Shown: positions 25,101-33,622 of the stretch, piece by piece
How positions within the stretch are numbered: position 1 is the stretch's first letter
Layout of the letters: each line of letters opens with the position of its first letter
Assembly (NCBI RefSeq): GCF_003605735.1
Contig: NZ_QXTJ01000039.1
Span: 853,265-917,264, forward strand
Direction of reading: 5' to 3'
DNA from: Pseudomonas sp. LS-2
GTDB taxonomy: Bacteria > Pseudomonadota > Gammaproteobacteria > Pseudomonadales > Pseudomonadaceae
Length of the DNA: 64,000 nucleotides
The notes under the pieces: model-generated
The model's input: only the letters and a program-made list of their open reading frames with translations
The model's database searches: none
Told to the model about the DNA's origin: nothing
Translations under genes and position numbers: made by a program

Positions 25101-26303
25101 ATGAACCGCCTCCCCGTAACCGTGCTCTCCGGCTTTCTCGGCGCCGGTAAAAGCACGCTGCTCAATTATGTTCTGCGCAATCGTGAGAATCTGCGCGTGG
25201 CTGTCATCGTCAACGACATGAGCGAAATCAACATCGACGGGAGCGACGTGCAGCGTGACGTCAGCCTCAATCGCGCCGAAGAAAAGCTCGTGGAAATGAG
25301 CAACGGTTGCATCTGCTGCACCCTGCGCGAAGACCTGCTCGAAGAAGTCAGCCGCCTGGCCACTGACGGCCGCTTCGATTATCTGTTGATCGAGTCCACC
25401 GGCATTTCAGAACCGCTTCCTGTGGCTGAAACCTTCACTTTTCGCGACGAGTCGGGACAGAGTCTCGCCGATGTCGCGCGGCTCGACACAATGGTAACGG
25501 TGGTCGATGGCCTGAATTTTCTTGAGGATTATCAGGCCGCAGAAAGCCTGGACAGTCGCGGTGAAACGTTGGGGGAAGATGACGAGCGCTCGATCACGGA
25601 CTTGCTGATCGAGCAGGTCGAATTCGCTGATGTGATCCTGATCAGCAAGATCGACCTGATCGGTTCCAGTGAGCGACAAGAGTTGATGGCGATCCTCAAA
25701 CGACTCAATAGTCAGGCCGAGATTCTGCCGATGGTGATGGGGGCAGTGCCGCTGAGCAAGATCCTCGATACCGGGCGTTTCGACTTCGAGCGCGCGGCAC
25801 AGGCGCCGGGCTGGCTAAAAGAGCTGCGCGGTGAGCACACGCCGGAAACCCAGGAGTACGGCATCGCGTCGACGGCGTATCGGGCGCGCAGGCCGTTTCA
25901 TCCGCAACGCTTCTTCGACTTCATCAATCAGCCGTGGACCAATGGCAAGCTGCTGCGTTCCAAAGGCTTCTTCTGGTTGGCGAGCAAGCATCAGGATGCT
26001 GGAAGCTGGTCACAGGCAGGCGGGCTGATGCGCCATGGATTCGCTGGCCGTTGGTGGCGCTTCGTACCAAAAGCGCACTGGCCGCAGGATGAGGAAAGCA
26101 CGCAGGTCATCATGCGCAACTGGCTGGCACAAACGGGTGATTGTCGTCAGGAACTGGTGTTCATCGGTCAGAACATCGACTTCGACCGTCTGACTGCCGA
26201 CCTCGATGACTGCCTGCTGAGCGACACGGAGATGGCCGCTGGCGTCGAGAGCTGGAGCCAACTGGCCGATCCGTTTGGCGACTGGTACGGCGAGGTGGCC
26301 TGA
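25101..26303 (+). CDS. zigA: Zinc metallochaperone GTPase ZigA (COG0523/CobW family)
   Basis: A 400-residue G3E GTPase. The Walker A motif GFLGAGKST lies at 11-19. The metal-binding CxCC motif NGCICC has cysteines 70, 72 and 73. ESTGISEP is the Walker B/switch region and SKIDL is the base-recognition motif. The C-terminal CobW_C domain starts near 245. ZigA-type proteins are thought to deliver Zn to client enzymes during starvation. Regulation by Zur is strongly suggested by the perfect palindrome 39-51 bp upstream of the ATG. A second, shorter CobW-family GTPase lies downstream at 26835. Confidence 0.92.
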   Translation: MNRLPVTVLSGFLGAGKSTLLNYVLRNRENLRVAVIVNDMSEINIDGSDVQRDVSLNRAEEKLVEMSNGCICCTLREDLLEEVSRLATDGRFDYLLIESTGISEPLPVAETFTFRDESGQSLADVARLDTMVTVVDGLNFLEDYQAAESLDSRGETLGEDDERSITDLLIEQVEFADVILISKIDLIGSSERQELMAILKRLNSQAEILPMVMGAVPLSKILDTGRFDFERAAQAPGWLKELRGEHTPETQEYGIASTAYRARRPFHPQRFFDFINQPWTNGKLLRSKGFFWLASKHQDAGSWSQAGGLMRHGFAGRWWRFVPKAHWPQDEESTQVIMRNWLAQTGDCRQELVFIGQNIDFDRLTADLDDCLLSDTEMAAGVESWSQLADPFGDWYGEVA

Positions 26304-26328
26304 TCAGCCTGCAGGCACCGACCCTGTA

Positions 26329-26388
26329 GCAGTCCGGCTTGCCGGCGGTAGCGATTTCAGCTCACCCACCGCGGGCAAGCCGGACTGC
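26329..26388. repeat. REPIN, family A
   Basis: Near-consensus inverted pair GCAGTCCGGCTTGCC ... GGCAAGCCGGACTGC between zigA and a convergent small gene. Confidence 0.87.
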
Positions 26389-26409
26389 TACACGCGTCAG
26401 CCATGCATC

Positions 26410-26781
26410 TTACCGCGCCCTCCACACGCCCTTGCTTTGCTGTTCGCAAAACGGCTTGAGAAAGGCTGCATCGCTCGCCACGCCGTAATAGTGAATGTTT
26501 TGCCGATAGGGCATATTGGCGACTTGCGCGTTGCTGCACTGGCCGAATGATCCGGTTGGGCACTGGTCGGTGTAGGTCACTTCGACCTTCTGATCCTTAA
26601 GCTGAGGTTTGCAGAAACCGTCGTGGAACAGGTCAGGCGGAATGTTGATATTTTCCTGGCAGACCTTCACGTCAAGCCGTTCGGCATGACTGTGAACCAC
26701 GCAGGACTCAGCCCACGCCTGGCTCGACGTCACCGCCAACAGCACTAACGCCAGCCGCACGGGCAGCCAGATTGCTCGCAT
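26410..26781 (-). CDS. Small secreted cysteine-containing hypothetical protein
   Basis: A 123-residue protein with a signal peptide (residues 1-24, ending SSQAWA-ES). Six cysteines are in the mature part (ESCVVH, KVCQEN, GFCKP, DQCPTG, GQCSN, PFCEQQ), consistent with three disulfides in the periplasm. I do not recognise a named family. It is divergent from the second CobW-type GTPase gene, with 53 bp between the two chosen starts, so the genes may share a promoter region. No Zur-like palindrome was seen there. The link to metal handling is only positional. Confidence 0.68.
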   Translation of the reverse strand: MRAIWLPVRLALVLLAVTSSQAWAESCVVHSHAERLDVKVCQENINIPPDLFHDGFCKPQLKDQKVEVTYTDQCPTGSFGQCSNAQVANMPYRQNIHYYGVASDAAFLKPFCEQQSKGVWRAR

Positions 26782-26834
26782 CGTTTACCTCCGTCTGCGC
26801 TCGTTTCGGGAGCGACGTTCAAGAATGGCCGGAC

Positions 26835-27797
26835 ATGCTGCAGAACATTCCCACCCATGTCATTGCGGGTCCTTTGGGCGCAGGCAAGACGAGCCTCATC
26901 AAACACTTGCTGACGCAAAAACCAGCGAATGAACGCTGGGCGATCCTGATCAATGAATTTGGTCAGATCGGCCTTGACGCTGCACTGCTCACTACGGCCG
27001 AGGATGGTATCGCACTTGGTGAAGTAGCTGGCGGTTGCCTGTGTTGCGTCAACGGCGCACCGTTTCAGATCGGTTTAGGTCGCCTGCTGCGCAAGGCCCG
27101 GCCTGATCGGCTGTTCATCGAACCTTCTGGCCTCGGTCATCCGGTGCAGCTGCTGGCGCAATTGCGCGAGACGCCATGGGTTGGCGTTTTGGCGGTTCAG
27201 CCCAGTGTGATGGTGCTCGATGCTCAGGCATTGGTCGCCGGGAGAGCTTTGCCTCAAACGCAGCAAGATGCGTTGGCCGATGCCGGTTTGCTGGTGCTCA
27301 ACAAATCTGCGGGTCTTGATATCGCTGCACGGCAGACGGTGATCGAGGCCCTGCCTGATCAAACTGTGTTCTGGACCGAACGAGGCGCGCTGCCTGTTGA
27401 TCGCCTGCCAGGGTTGAACGCACGGGCAGTCGAGGGCGTGGATAACTTTGTAGCGCCGAAAACGCTCGCCCAGTTGCCTGCGGTCTGGGCTGACCCCATG
27501 ACGCCGATTTGTCTGAGCCAAGGCCAGGCAGAAGGCTGGAGCATCGGTTGGCGCTGGCATCCGGATCGGGTATTCAACGCCTCGAATGTGCAGCAGTGGC
27601 TGCAAGCTCTAGAGTGGCGCCGTGCCAAGCTGGTTATCCGCAGCGAGTCGGGTTGGGTATCTGGCAACGCGTTGGAGGGAGGGGAAATCCTGTGGTCGCC
27701 CAGCGAGTGGCGCAAGGATTCGCGCCTGGAACTGATTTTCGCCGAGCCTCAGGACGAGGCCCTGTTGAGCGCGCAGTTGCGGCAGTGCGTAGAAGCC
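26835..27797 (+). CDS. CobW/P47K family GTP-binding protein, short form
   Basis: About 320 residues. Walker A is GPLGAGKTS (12-20) and the metal motif GGCLCC has cysteines 68, 70 and 71. EPSGLGHP is the Walker B/switch region and NKSAG the base-recognition site, the last differing from the usual NKxD. I chose the ATG at 26835, since the upstream TTG frame adds no family sequence. It is a COG0523 member distinct from ZigA, so its metal and client are unknown. It follows zigA in the same orientation but is separated by a REPIN and a divergent gene, so it is not in the same operon. The stop codon lies at about 27798-27800. Confidence 0.85.
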
Positions 27798-27806
27798 TGA
27801 ACCCGT

Positions 27807-28199
27807 TCACTGCTTCCACTTGTTGTGTTCCTGACGCCACTCGTTGAGCTGGATGATTTCGGCAGTCGGCTTGGGGGTTTTGATTTCGAACGGGTAGGGT
27901 GCCAGTTCGATCTGTGCAGTATGCGCGCCGAACAGGGTGATCGTGCCAGGGTGACGCTGCTCACCCGTGACCGTGAACTCGAAGTTATACACACGTGCCA
28001 GCCGCTTGCGGCCTTCATTGTCGCGCTTGAAGGTGATGCGGCGAAGGGCGACGTTGCCGTCGAGCAATTCAATGTCGAGTTTGGCGCAGTGCTGTTTGAC
28101 ACGCTCCAGTGCTCGTTCGCGCAGGCCATGGGAATGCCACAGCCAAGCGCCAGCGGTCGCCAGCAGCATCAGGACGAATATGTTGCCCAGGGTCAGCAT
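27807..28199 (-). CDS. DUF3301 family membrane-anchored protein
   Basis: A 130-residue protein with one N-terminal membrane helix (about residues 5-20, GNIFVLMLLATAGAWLW). The soluble domain of the DUF3301 family contains RERALERVKQHCAKLDIELLD and RVYNFEFTVTGEQRHPGTI. The helix followed by a basic segment suggests an anchor with the domain in the cytoplasm, or the periplasm if inverted. No function is known. It converges with the CobW-type gene, only a few bases apart. It is conserved in Pseudomonas near this region, as I recall. Confidence 0.82.
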   Translation of the reverse strand: MLTLGNIFVLMLLATAGAWLWHSHGLRERALERVKQHCAKLDIELLDGNVALRRITFKRDNEGRKRLARVYNFEFTVTGEQRHPGTITLFGAHTAQIELAPYPFEIKTPKPTAEIIQLNEWRQEHNKWKQ

Positions 28200-28333
28200 G
28201 AAAAGAGAGCTCCAACAGAAGATGTCCAGCTTAACTGCGTCGGGTGACCGACAGCCATAGTCCGAAAGCTTAATTTCGCTTCACTTCGTCCGGCATCGCA
28301 ACTACTGTGCTTTCCCGGTCTCAGGAACCTGTC

Positions 28334-29206
28334 ATGAAACGCTCGCCTCATTTACTCGCCATCCAGTCACACGTGGTCTTCGGGCACGCCGGCAACAGCG
28401 CGGCCGTTTTCCCTATGCAGCGTATCGGCATCAATGTCTGGCCGCTGAATACCGTTCAGTTCTCCAACCACACTCAGTATGGACACTGGACCGGTGAAGT
28501 GCTGGCACCGCAGCAGATTCCTGCGCTGGTCGAGGGAATTGCAGCGATAGGTGAACTGGGCAATTGTGACGCCGTACTTTCGGGCTATCTGGGCAGTGCG
28601 GCGCAGGGGCGGGCGATTCTGACCGCGGTGGCGCAGATCAAGCGGGCCAATCCACGCGCTTTGTATTTGTGCGACCCGGTGATGGGCCATCCGGAAAAAG
28701 GCTGCATCGTGCCTCAGGAAGTCAGCGAGTTCCTGCTGGAAGAGGCCGCCGCAGTTGCCGACTTCCTGTGCCCCAATCAGCTGGAGCTGGACAGCTTTTC
28801 GGGACGCAAACCGAACTCGTTGCTCGACTGCCTTGCAATGGCGCGCGCGCTGCTGGCTCGAGGCCCGAAGGCGATCATCGTCAAGCACCTGGATTACCCA
28901 GGCAAACCCGCCGATGGTTTCGAAATGCTGTTGGTCACCGAATCCGAAAGCTGGCATCTGCGTCGGCCACTGCTGGCATTCCCGCGTCAGCCCGTGGGCG
29001 TAGGCGACCTGACGTCAGGTCTGTTTCTGTCCAAGGTTCTGCTAGGAGAAGACCTGCGCGGCGCGTTCGAGTACACCGCATCGGCAGTGCATGAGGTGCT
29101 GCTGGAGACTCAGGCGTGCGGCAGTTATGAGCTTGAGCTGGTCAGGGCTCAGGACCGGATCGCGCATCCTCGGGTGAGGTTTGAGGCGGTTCGTTTGCAG
29201 CCTTGA
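28334..29206 (+). CDS. pdxY: Pyridoxal kinase PdxY
   Basis: A 290-residue ribokinase-like enzyme that phosphorylates pyridoxal in the vitamin B6 salvage pathway. The N-terminal block HLLAIQSHVVFGHAGNSAAVFPMQR is characteristic. The ATP/anion-hole region includes GVGDLTSGLFL with the expected catalytic aspartate. CDPVMGHPEKG is the metal and substrate segment. The ATG at 28334 has AGGAA upstream, and the longer frame from 28307 is not supported. The length fits PdxY. It is a single gene. Confidence 0.93.
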   Translation: MKRSPHLLAIQSHVVFGHAGNSAAVFPMQRIGINVWPLNTVQFSNHTQYGHWTGEVLAPQQIPALVEGIAAIGELGNCDAVLSGYLGSAAQGRAILTAVAQIKRANPRALYLCDPVMGHPEKGCIVPQEVSEFLLEEAAAVADFLCPNQLELDSFSGRKPNSLLDCLAMARALLARGPKAIIVKHLDYPGKPADGFEMLLVTESESWHLRRPLLAFPRQPVGVGDLTSGLFLSKVLLGEDLRGAFEYTASAVHEVLLETQACGSYELELVRAQDRIAHPRVRFEAVRLQP

Positions 29207-29236
29207 AATAGCAGCTTGAAGCACCGCCGATATCTA

Positions 29237-29322
29237 GTCGGAGCTGGCTTGCTGGCAGCTGCTATACGTCAGGAACATGTCTGTTCTCAACGAACGCCTT
29301 CACCAGCAAGCCGGCGCCCACA
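29237..29322. repeat. REPIN-like inverted repeat, variant core
   Basis: Imperfect arms GGAGCTGGCTTGCTGGC and CACCAGCAAGCCGGCGCCC lie between convergent pdxY and thioesterase genes. The core differs from families A and B. Confidence 0.65.
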
Positions 29323-29354
29323 GGGTTAAGGCATCAAGGCCGGACGGTTTTCGA

Positions 29355-29840
29355 TCAAACCCCATCTTCCCTGATTTCGCGATAACGCTTTTCCAGCTCC
29401 TGACGAATCTGGCGGCGCTGCTGCGCTTGTACGTAGCGACGTTTATCCTCGCTGGTTTCCGGGCTCAGCGGTGGCACGCTCGCCGGCTTGCGCTGGTCAT
29501 CCACGGCCACCATGGTGAAGAAGCAGCTGTTGGTGTGACGCACCGAGCGCTCGCGAATGTTCTCCGTCACCACCTTGATGCCAACTTCCATGGACGTATT
29601 GCCGGTGTAGTTCACTGATGCCAGGAAGGTCACCAGTTCGCCGACATGAATCGGCTCGCGGAAAATCACCTGATCCACCGACAGAGTCACGACATAGCGA
29701 CCGGCGTAACGGCTCGCACAGGCGTACGCGACTTCGTCGAGGTACTTGAGAAGGGTGCCGCCGTGCACGTTGCCAGAAAAGTTGGCCATGTCCGGGGTCA
29801 TCAATACAGTCATCGACAGCTGGGCGTTTCCGGGTTCCAT
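29355..29840 (-). CDS. Acyl-CoA thioesterase, hotdog fold (YciA-like)
   Basis: A 161-residue single hotdog-domain protein. The motif GNVHGGTLLKYLDEVAYACASRY carries the active-site segment of the acyl-CoA hydrolase family, and VDQVIFREPIHVGELVTF is the second conserved strand region. A charged C-terminal tail (residues 120-161, many K/R/E) is typical of cytosolic bacterial members. The start at 29840 is chosen at MEPGNAQLSMTVLMTPDMANF, where homology begins. These enzymes release free CoA from acyl-CoA thioesters. The substrate range cannot be read here. Confidence 0.88.
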   Translation of the reverse strand: MEPGNAQLSMTVLMTPDMANFSGNVHGGTLLKYLDEVAYACASRYAGRYVVTLSVDQVIFREPIHVGELVTFLASVNYTGNTSMEVGIKVVTENIRERSVRHTNSCFFTMVAVDDQRKPASVPPLSPETSEDKRRYVQAQQRRQIRQELEKRYREIREDGV

Positions 29841-30155
29841 AGCGTGCTCACGGTTAGTTGAATCAGAGAAATTCGGCACCTGTGTCGGTGCTCCAGGCAG
29901 ATCGGCAATTAAAACCACCGATATCGGGACGCTGGCAGCGATGCTGCCGTCACGCCTGATGCCTATCTGTTTCCATATATTGCACCGGCTTTACCCGCTT
30001 TTGTGCGGTGTTAACCTGCGAAAACCCTTGGATGGGGTATTTCCTGCGTTTCAGTCAGATCATTCCGGCTCAGTTGGCGACCTTTCGCACAGTTGCTGTC
30101 CGACTTTCCGGCAGAAGCGCGCACCTTCACGGTTCGTCACAAGGAGTCCGCGCCC

Positions 30156-31919
30156 ATGCATGCCATCAGCTTCATTCAGGATCTGGCAGTCATCATGCTG
30201 GTGGCTGGGGTGGTCACCGTGTTGTTTCATCGCCTCAAGCAGCCGGTGGTACTAGGTTACATCGTCGCCGGCTTCATCATTGGCCCGCACACTCCGCCAT
30301 TCGGACTGATCCACGACGAAGACACCATCAAGATTCTCGCGGAGCTTGGCGTGATTTTCCTGATGTTTTGCCTGGGGCTGGAGTTCAGCCTGCGCAAACT
30401 GTTCAAGGTCGGTGCCACGGCGTTCATCGCTGCGTTTCTAGAAATCATGTTGATGATCTGGATCGGCTATGAAATCGGCCAGTTCTTCGGCTGGAGCACC
30501 ATGGACTCGTTGTTCCTGGGCGCAATTCTCGCCATTTCTTCCACCACGATCATCGTCAAGGCACTCAACGACCTGAAGATGAAGAACCAGCGCTTTGCTC
30601 AACTGATCTTCGGCGTGTTGATCGTCGAAGACATTCTGGGCATCGGCATCATCGCGCTGCTGTCCGGGATTGCGGTCAGCGGCACGGTCAGTTCGGGCGA
30701 AGTCTTTTCCACTGTCGGAAAGCTCTCGCTGTTCATGATTGTCGCGTTGGTGATCGGAATTCTGCTGGTGCCGCGTCTGCTGGCTTATGTGGCGAAATTC
30801 GAAAGCAACGAAATGCTGCTGATCACGGTTCTGGGCCTGTGTTTCGGCTTCTGTCTGCTGGTGGTCAAACTCGAATACAGCATGGTGCTCGGCGCGTTCC
30901 TGATCGGGGCGATCATGGCCGAATCAAAACAGCTGGTGAAAATCGAGCATCTGATCGAACCCATTCGCGACATGTTCAGTGCGATCTTCTTTGTTGCCAT
31001 CGGCCTGCTGATCGACCCGCAGATTCTGCTGGACTACGCCTGGCCCATTGCGGTGATTACGGTGGCTGTCGTGCTGGGCAAGATGCTGTCCTGCGGGCTT
31101 GGAGCGTTCATCGCAGGCAACGACGGGAAAACCTCACTTCGCGTGGGCATGGGGCTGTCACAAATTGGTGAGTTTTCCTTCATCATTGCAGCCCTCGGGA
31201 TGACGCTGCAGGTCACCAGCGACTTTCTCTACCCTGTGGCGGTGGCTGTTTCGGCGATCACCACACTTTTGACGCCTTATCTGATTCGTGCCGCTGACCC
31301 GTTATCGCACTCGCTCGCAGGGATCGTTCCCCACCGTGTGGCCCGGGTATTCGGCATGTACGGCGAATGGTTACGCAGCATTCAGCCACAAGGCCAGGGA
31401 GCACTTCTGGCATCGATGATCCGCAAGATCCTGCTGCAAGTTGGGGTAAATCTCGCACTGGTGGTAGCGATCTTCTTCTGCGGGGCTTATTTCGCTGAGC
31501 GGATTGGCGAGTATTTCAGCGAGTGGGTCACTGAAGTCGGACAGCAGAAGGCTTGGATCTGGGGAGCGTCGTTGCTACTGTCCCTGCCATTCCTGATCGC
31601 GGCGTATCGCAAACTCAAAGCGCTGTCGATGTTGCTGGCGGAAATGAGCGTCAAACCGGAAATGGCGGGACGTCACACCGAGCGCGTGCGGCGGGTGATC
31701 GCCGAGGTGATCCCGTTGCTGTCGTTGGGGGTGATCTTCCTGCTCATTGCACTGCTGTCGGCAAGCATGTTGCCGACCAGCGAATGGCTGCTGCTGATCG
31801 TGCTAGTGGCCGCTGTGATCGCCGCTGTGCTGTGGCGTTGGTTCATCCGTGTGCATACGCGGATGCAGATCGCGCTGCTGGAAACCCTCGGTAATCATCA
31901 GGAGCCTTCAGACCGTTAG
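30156..31919 (+). CDS. CPA2-family cation:proton antiporter (KefB/YbaL-like)
   Basis: A 587-residue membrane protein with about twelve helices in the Na+/H+ exchanger domain (residues 1-390). LGYIVAGFIIGPHTPPFGLI is the first conserved block, and FGVLIVEDILGIGIIALLSG carries the ion-binding ED pair. Further membrane helices lie at the C-terminus (around 440-580). No TrkA-N/RCK nucleotide-binding domain is visible, unlike KefB/KefC. AAGGAG upstream of the ATG at 30156 fixes the start. It likely exchanges K+ or Na+ for protons at the inner membrane. Confidence 0.88.
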   Translation: MHAISFIQDLAVIMLVAGVVTVLFHRLKQPVVLGYIVAGFIIGPHTPPFGLIHDEDTIKILAELGVIFLMFCLGLEFSLRKLFKVGATAFIAAFLEIMLMIWIGYEIGQFFGWSTMDSLFLGAILAISSTTIIVKALNDLKMKNQRFAQLIFGVLIVEDILGIGIIALLSGIAVSGTVSSGEVFSTVGKLSLFMIVALVIGILLVPRLLAYVAKFESNEMLLITVLGLCFGFCLLVVKLEYSMVLGAFLIGAIMAESKQLVKIEHLIEPIRDMFSAIFFVAIGLLIDPQILLDYAWPIAVITVAVVLGKMLSCGLGAFIAGNDGKTSLRVGMGLSQIGEFSFIIAALGMTLQVTSDFLYPVAVAVSAITTLLTPYLIRAADPLSHSLAGIVPHRVARVFGMYGEWLRSIQPQGQGALLASMIRKILLQVGVNLALVVAIFFCGAYFAERIGEYFSEWVTEVGQQKAWIWGASLLLSLPFLIAAYRKLKALSMLLAEMSVKPEMAGRHTERVRRVIAEVIPLLSLGVIFLLIALLSASMLPTSEWLLLIVLVAAVIAAVLWRWFIRVHTRMQIALLETLGNHQEPSDR

Positions 31920-31932
31920 CGGTTGAAGGCTC
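31902..31932. terminator. Hairpin overlapping the antiporter stop codon
   Basis: Inverted repeat GAGCCTTCA / TGAAGGCTC extended inward by ACCG/CGGT with one bulge. It spans the stop codon and sits between convergent genes. The T-run is weak, so it may act as a transcript-end stabiliser. Confidence 0.45.
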
Positions 31933-31947
31933 TCCAAAGCGCGGGTC

Positions 31948-32355
31948 TCAGCTTTCCAGCCAGACGTCCCGCGCCCAGTGCCATACCGATTCCCAGCTGT
32001 CTTCGGTGACCAGTTCTTCTTCGCCGGACCACAGCACCACGGTGCCGTCCTCCTCGACGCAGTAGTAATCCTCGCCATCCTGACAGATCGGGATCAGCTC
32101 ACGGGGTACACCGATGTCCCAGGCGTTCGCCGCCACTTCAGGCAAATAAGTATGGGACTGCGGGTCGGTCACGGTGACCGGCTCCAGGCTGCCGTACACC
32201 ACGTCGCTGACGGTCAGCAGAAACTCTTTGAAGACAAAAGGGATATTAATGAACAGCTGTTCTTCGATTTCGACGAGCTGATCTTCGTCCGGCAGCTCAA
32301 GCGGGACAGGGACCGGCTCATTGGCTTCACGGAGTTGTTCGATGACTTCTTCCAC
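31948..32355 (-). CDS. SMI1/KNR4 (SUKH) family protein
   Basis: A 135-residue acidic protein. It has the SUKH-fold pattern LPDEDQLVEIEEQLFINIPFVFKEFLLTVSDVVYG near the N-terminus and a CVEEDGTVVLWSGEE core strand. It starts at GTG 32355 with GAGGA upstream. Many SUKH proteins are immunity proteins for polymorphic toxins, but no toxin, Rhs or VgrG gene is adjacent. The setting among housekeeping genes suggests a cellular role instead. Function unknown. Confidence 0.82.
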   Translation of the reverse strand: MEEVIEQLREANEPVPVPLELPDEDQLVEIEEQLFINIPFVFKEFLLTVSDVVYGSLEPVTVTDPQSHTYLPEVAANAWDIGVPRELIPICQDGEDYYCVEEDGTVVLWSGEEELVTEDSWESVWHWARDVWLES

Positions 32356-32426
32356 GACGTGGATCCTCTAACTATTTGCGCGGTTTATACAGTAGCTCAA
32401 AGACATCACCAAATAACTGCTGGCCT

Positions 32427-32461
32427 CTAAAAAACAAAACCCCGATCACAGTCGGGGTTTT
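32427..32461 (-). terminator. Rho-independent terminator for the Tim44-domain gene
   Basis: On the minus strand a stem AAAACCCCGA / TCGGGGTTTT with a 6-base loop is followed by GTTTTTT. It lies 25 bp after the stop codon of the gene at 32486. Confidence 0.9.
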
Positions 32462-32485
32462 GGATTAGCGAAGCGGCAAAGAGTT

Positions 32486-33337
32486 TCAGCCGTTCTGGCG
32501 AATACCTGCCACCAGCCAAGGCTGGTTCTCGCCTGGAGCGCGCTCCATGTTCCAGCTTTCGCTGAACACTTCACCCTGATCGAAACGCGAGGTTTTCGAT
32601 ACGCCAGCAAATGTCAGCGTGGCGATGGTCTTGTCGGCGCGATCGTCGACACCGTCCAGCTGCACGGTCAGATTATCGATGTAGGTCGACTGGAAGCCGT
32701 CGCCCAGATCCGCTCGTTCTTTCTTCAAGAACTGCAGCATTTGTGGGGTGACGAACTCGGCAATCTTATCCATCTCGTTCGCATCCCAGTGCTGCTGCAG
32801 CGACTGGAAGTGACTGCGGGCGGCTTCAAGGAAACGTTCTTCGTTGAACCAGGCAGGAGCGTTGATCACGGGACGCGCTGTTGCGGCGGGTGAGCCGCCG
32901 AACATCGAGTTGTTGTTCTGCGCAGGTTGCTCGAAGGTTTCACGCTGGTAAGGAGCGCCCGCCGGAGCCATCTGTGGTTGCTGTTTGCGTCGACGAGCCG
33001 CGATGAAGCGGAAGATCACGAACGCGATGATCGCCATGATCAGGATGTCGAAGAACTGCATGCCCTCGAAACCGCCGCCCATGAACATGGAAGCCAGCAG
33101 GCCACCAGCGGCGATACCGGCCAGTGGGCCCAGCCATTTGGAAGCACCGCCTGCAGCAGGCGCAGGGCGGCCAGCGGCGTTAGGTGCAGCGGCAGGAGCG
33201 GAAGGAGCTGTCTGACGCGCCTGATGGCTTGGCGCCGAGCCCATGCTCTTGCCACCACCGAAGCGCGCGGCGTTGGCATCCAGACTCATGGAGAGCCCGA
33301 TGACCAGCGCCAAAGCGATGCTTAGAAAACGTTGCAT
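32486..33337 (-). CDS. Tim44-like domain membrane protein
   Basis: A 283-residue protein with a signal-like N-terminus (MQRFLSIALALVIGLSMSLDANA). A Pro/Ala-rich low-complexity region follows (residues 35-65), then two short hydrophobic segments (about 68-85 GPLAGIAAGGLLASMFMGGG and 93-112). The C-terminal Tim44 domain runs from about 160 (NEERFLEAARSHFQSLQQHWDANEMDKIAEFVTPQML). The bacterial family has no firm function. The Met at 33337 is chosen as the start of the signal. It is a single gene with its own terminator. Confidence 0.86.
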   Translation of the reverse strand: MQRFLSIALALVIGLSMSLDANAARFGGGKSMGSAPSHQARQTAPSAPAAAPNAAGRPAPAAGGASKWLGPLAGIAAGGLLASMFMGGGFEGMQFFDILIMAIIAFVIFRFIAARRRKQQPQMAPAGAPYQRETFEQPAQNNNSMFGGSPAATARPVINAPAWFNEERFLEAARSHFQSLQQHWDANEMDKIAEFVTPQMLQFLKKERADLGDGFQSTYIDNLTVQLDGVDDRADKTIATLTFAGVSKTSRFDQGEVFSESWNMERAPGENQPWLVAGIRQNG

Positions 33338-33543
33338 AATGGGAATTCCCGTTTGTGGATTGCACGCGCGCCATGTTGCACAGGACAAATGTGTCTGACC
33401 AGCGACCATATGTTTCCGGCTTTTGCGTGGATCTTTACAATGCCCGTACTTCTTGGGTTGTAGGCAGGTGAAGAAAGTTCTGTAGGAAAGATGGGGTGCT
33501 AGATGTGGGAATGCAAGAGTGGCGGGCCCGCGTTTCCTTGTAT

Positions 33544-33611
33544 CAGTGGGCTTGCTCGCGATGACAGTGTGTCAGATGCCATTGCGATCGCGAGCAAGCC
33601 CACTCCTACAG
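33544..33611. repeat. REPIN, family B (GGGCTTGCTCGCGA variant)
   Basis: Inverted arms CAGTGGGCTTGCTCGCGAT and ATCGCGAGCAAGCCCACTCC lie immediately downstream of uvrD. Confidence 0.82.
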
Positions 33612-33622
33612 GTCAGGGGAGA

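Noticed and set aside
31948..32355. Toxin-immunity pair based on the SUKH protein
   Set aside because: No toxin, Rhs, VgrG or two-partner secretion gene is adjacent, and the flanking genes are housekeeping.
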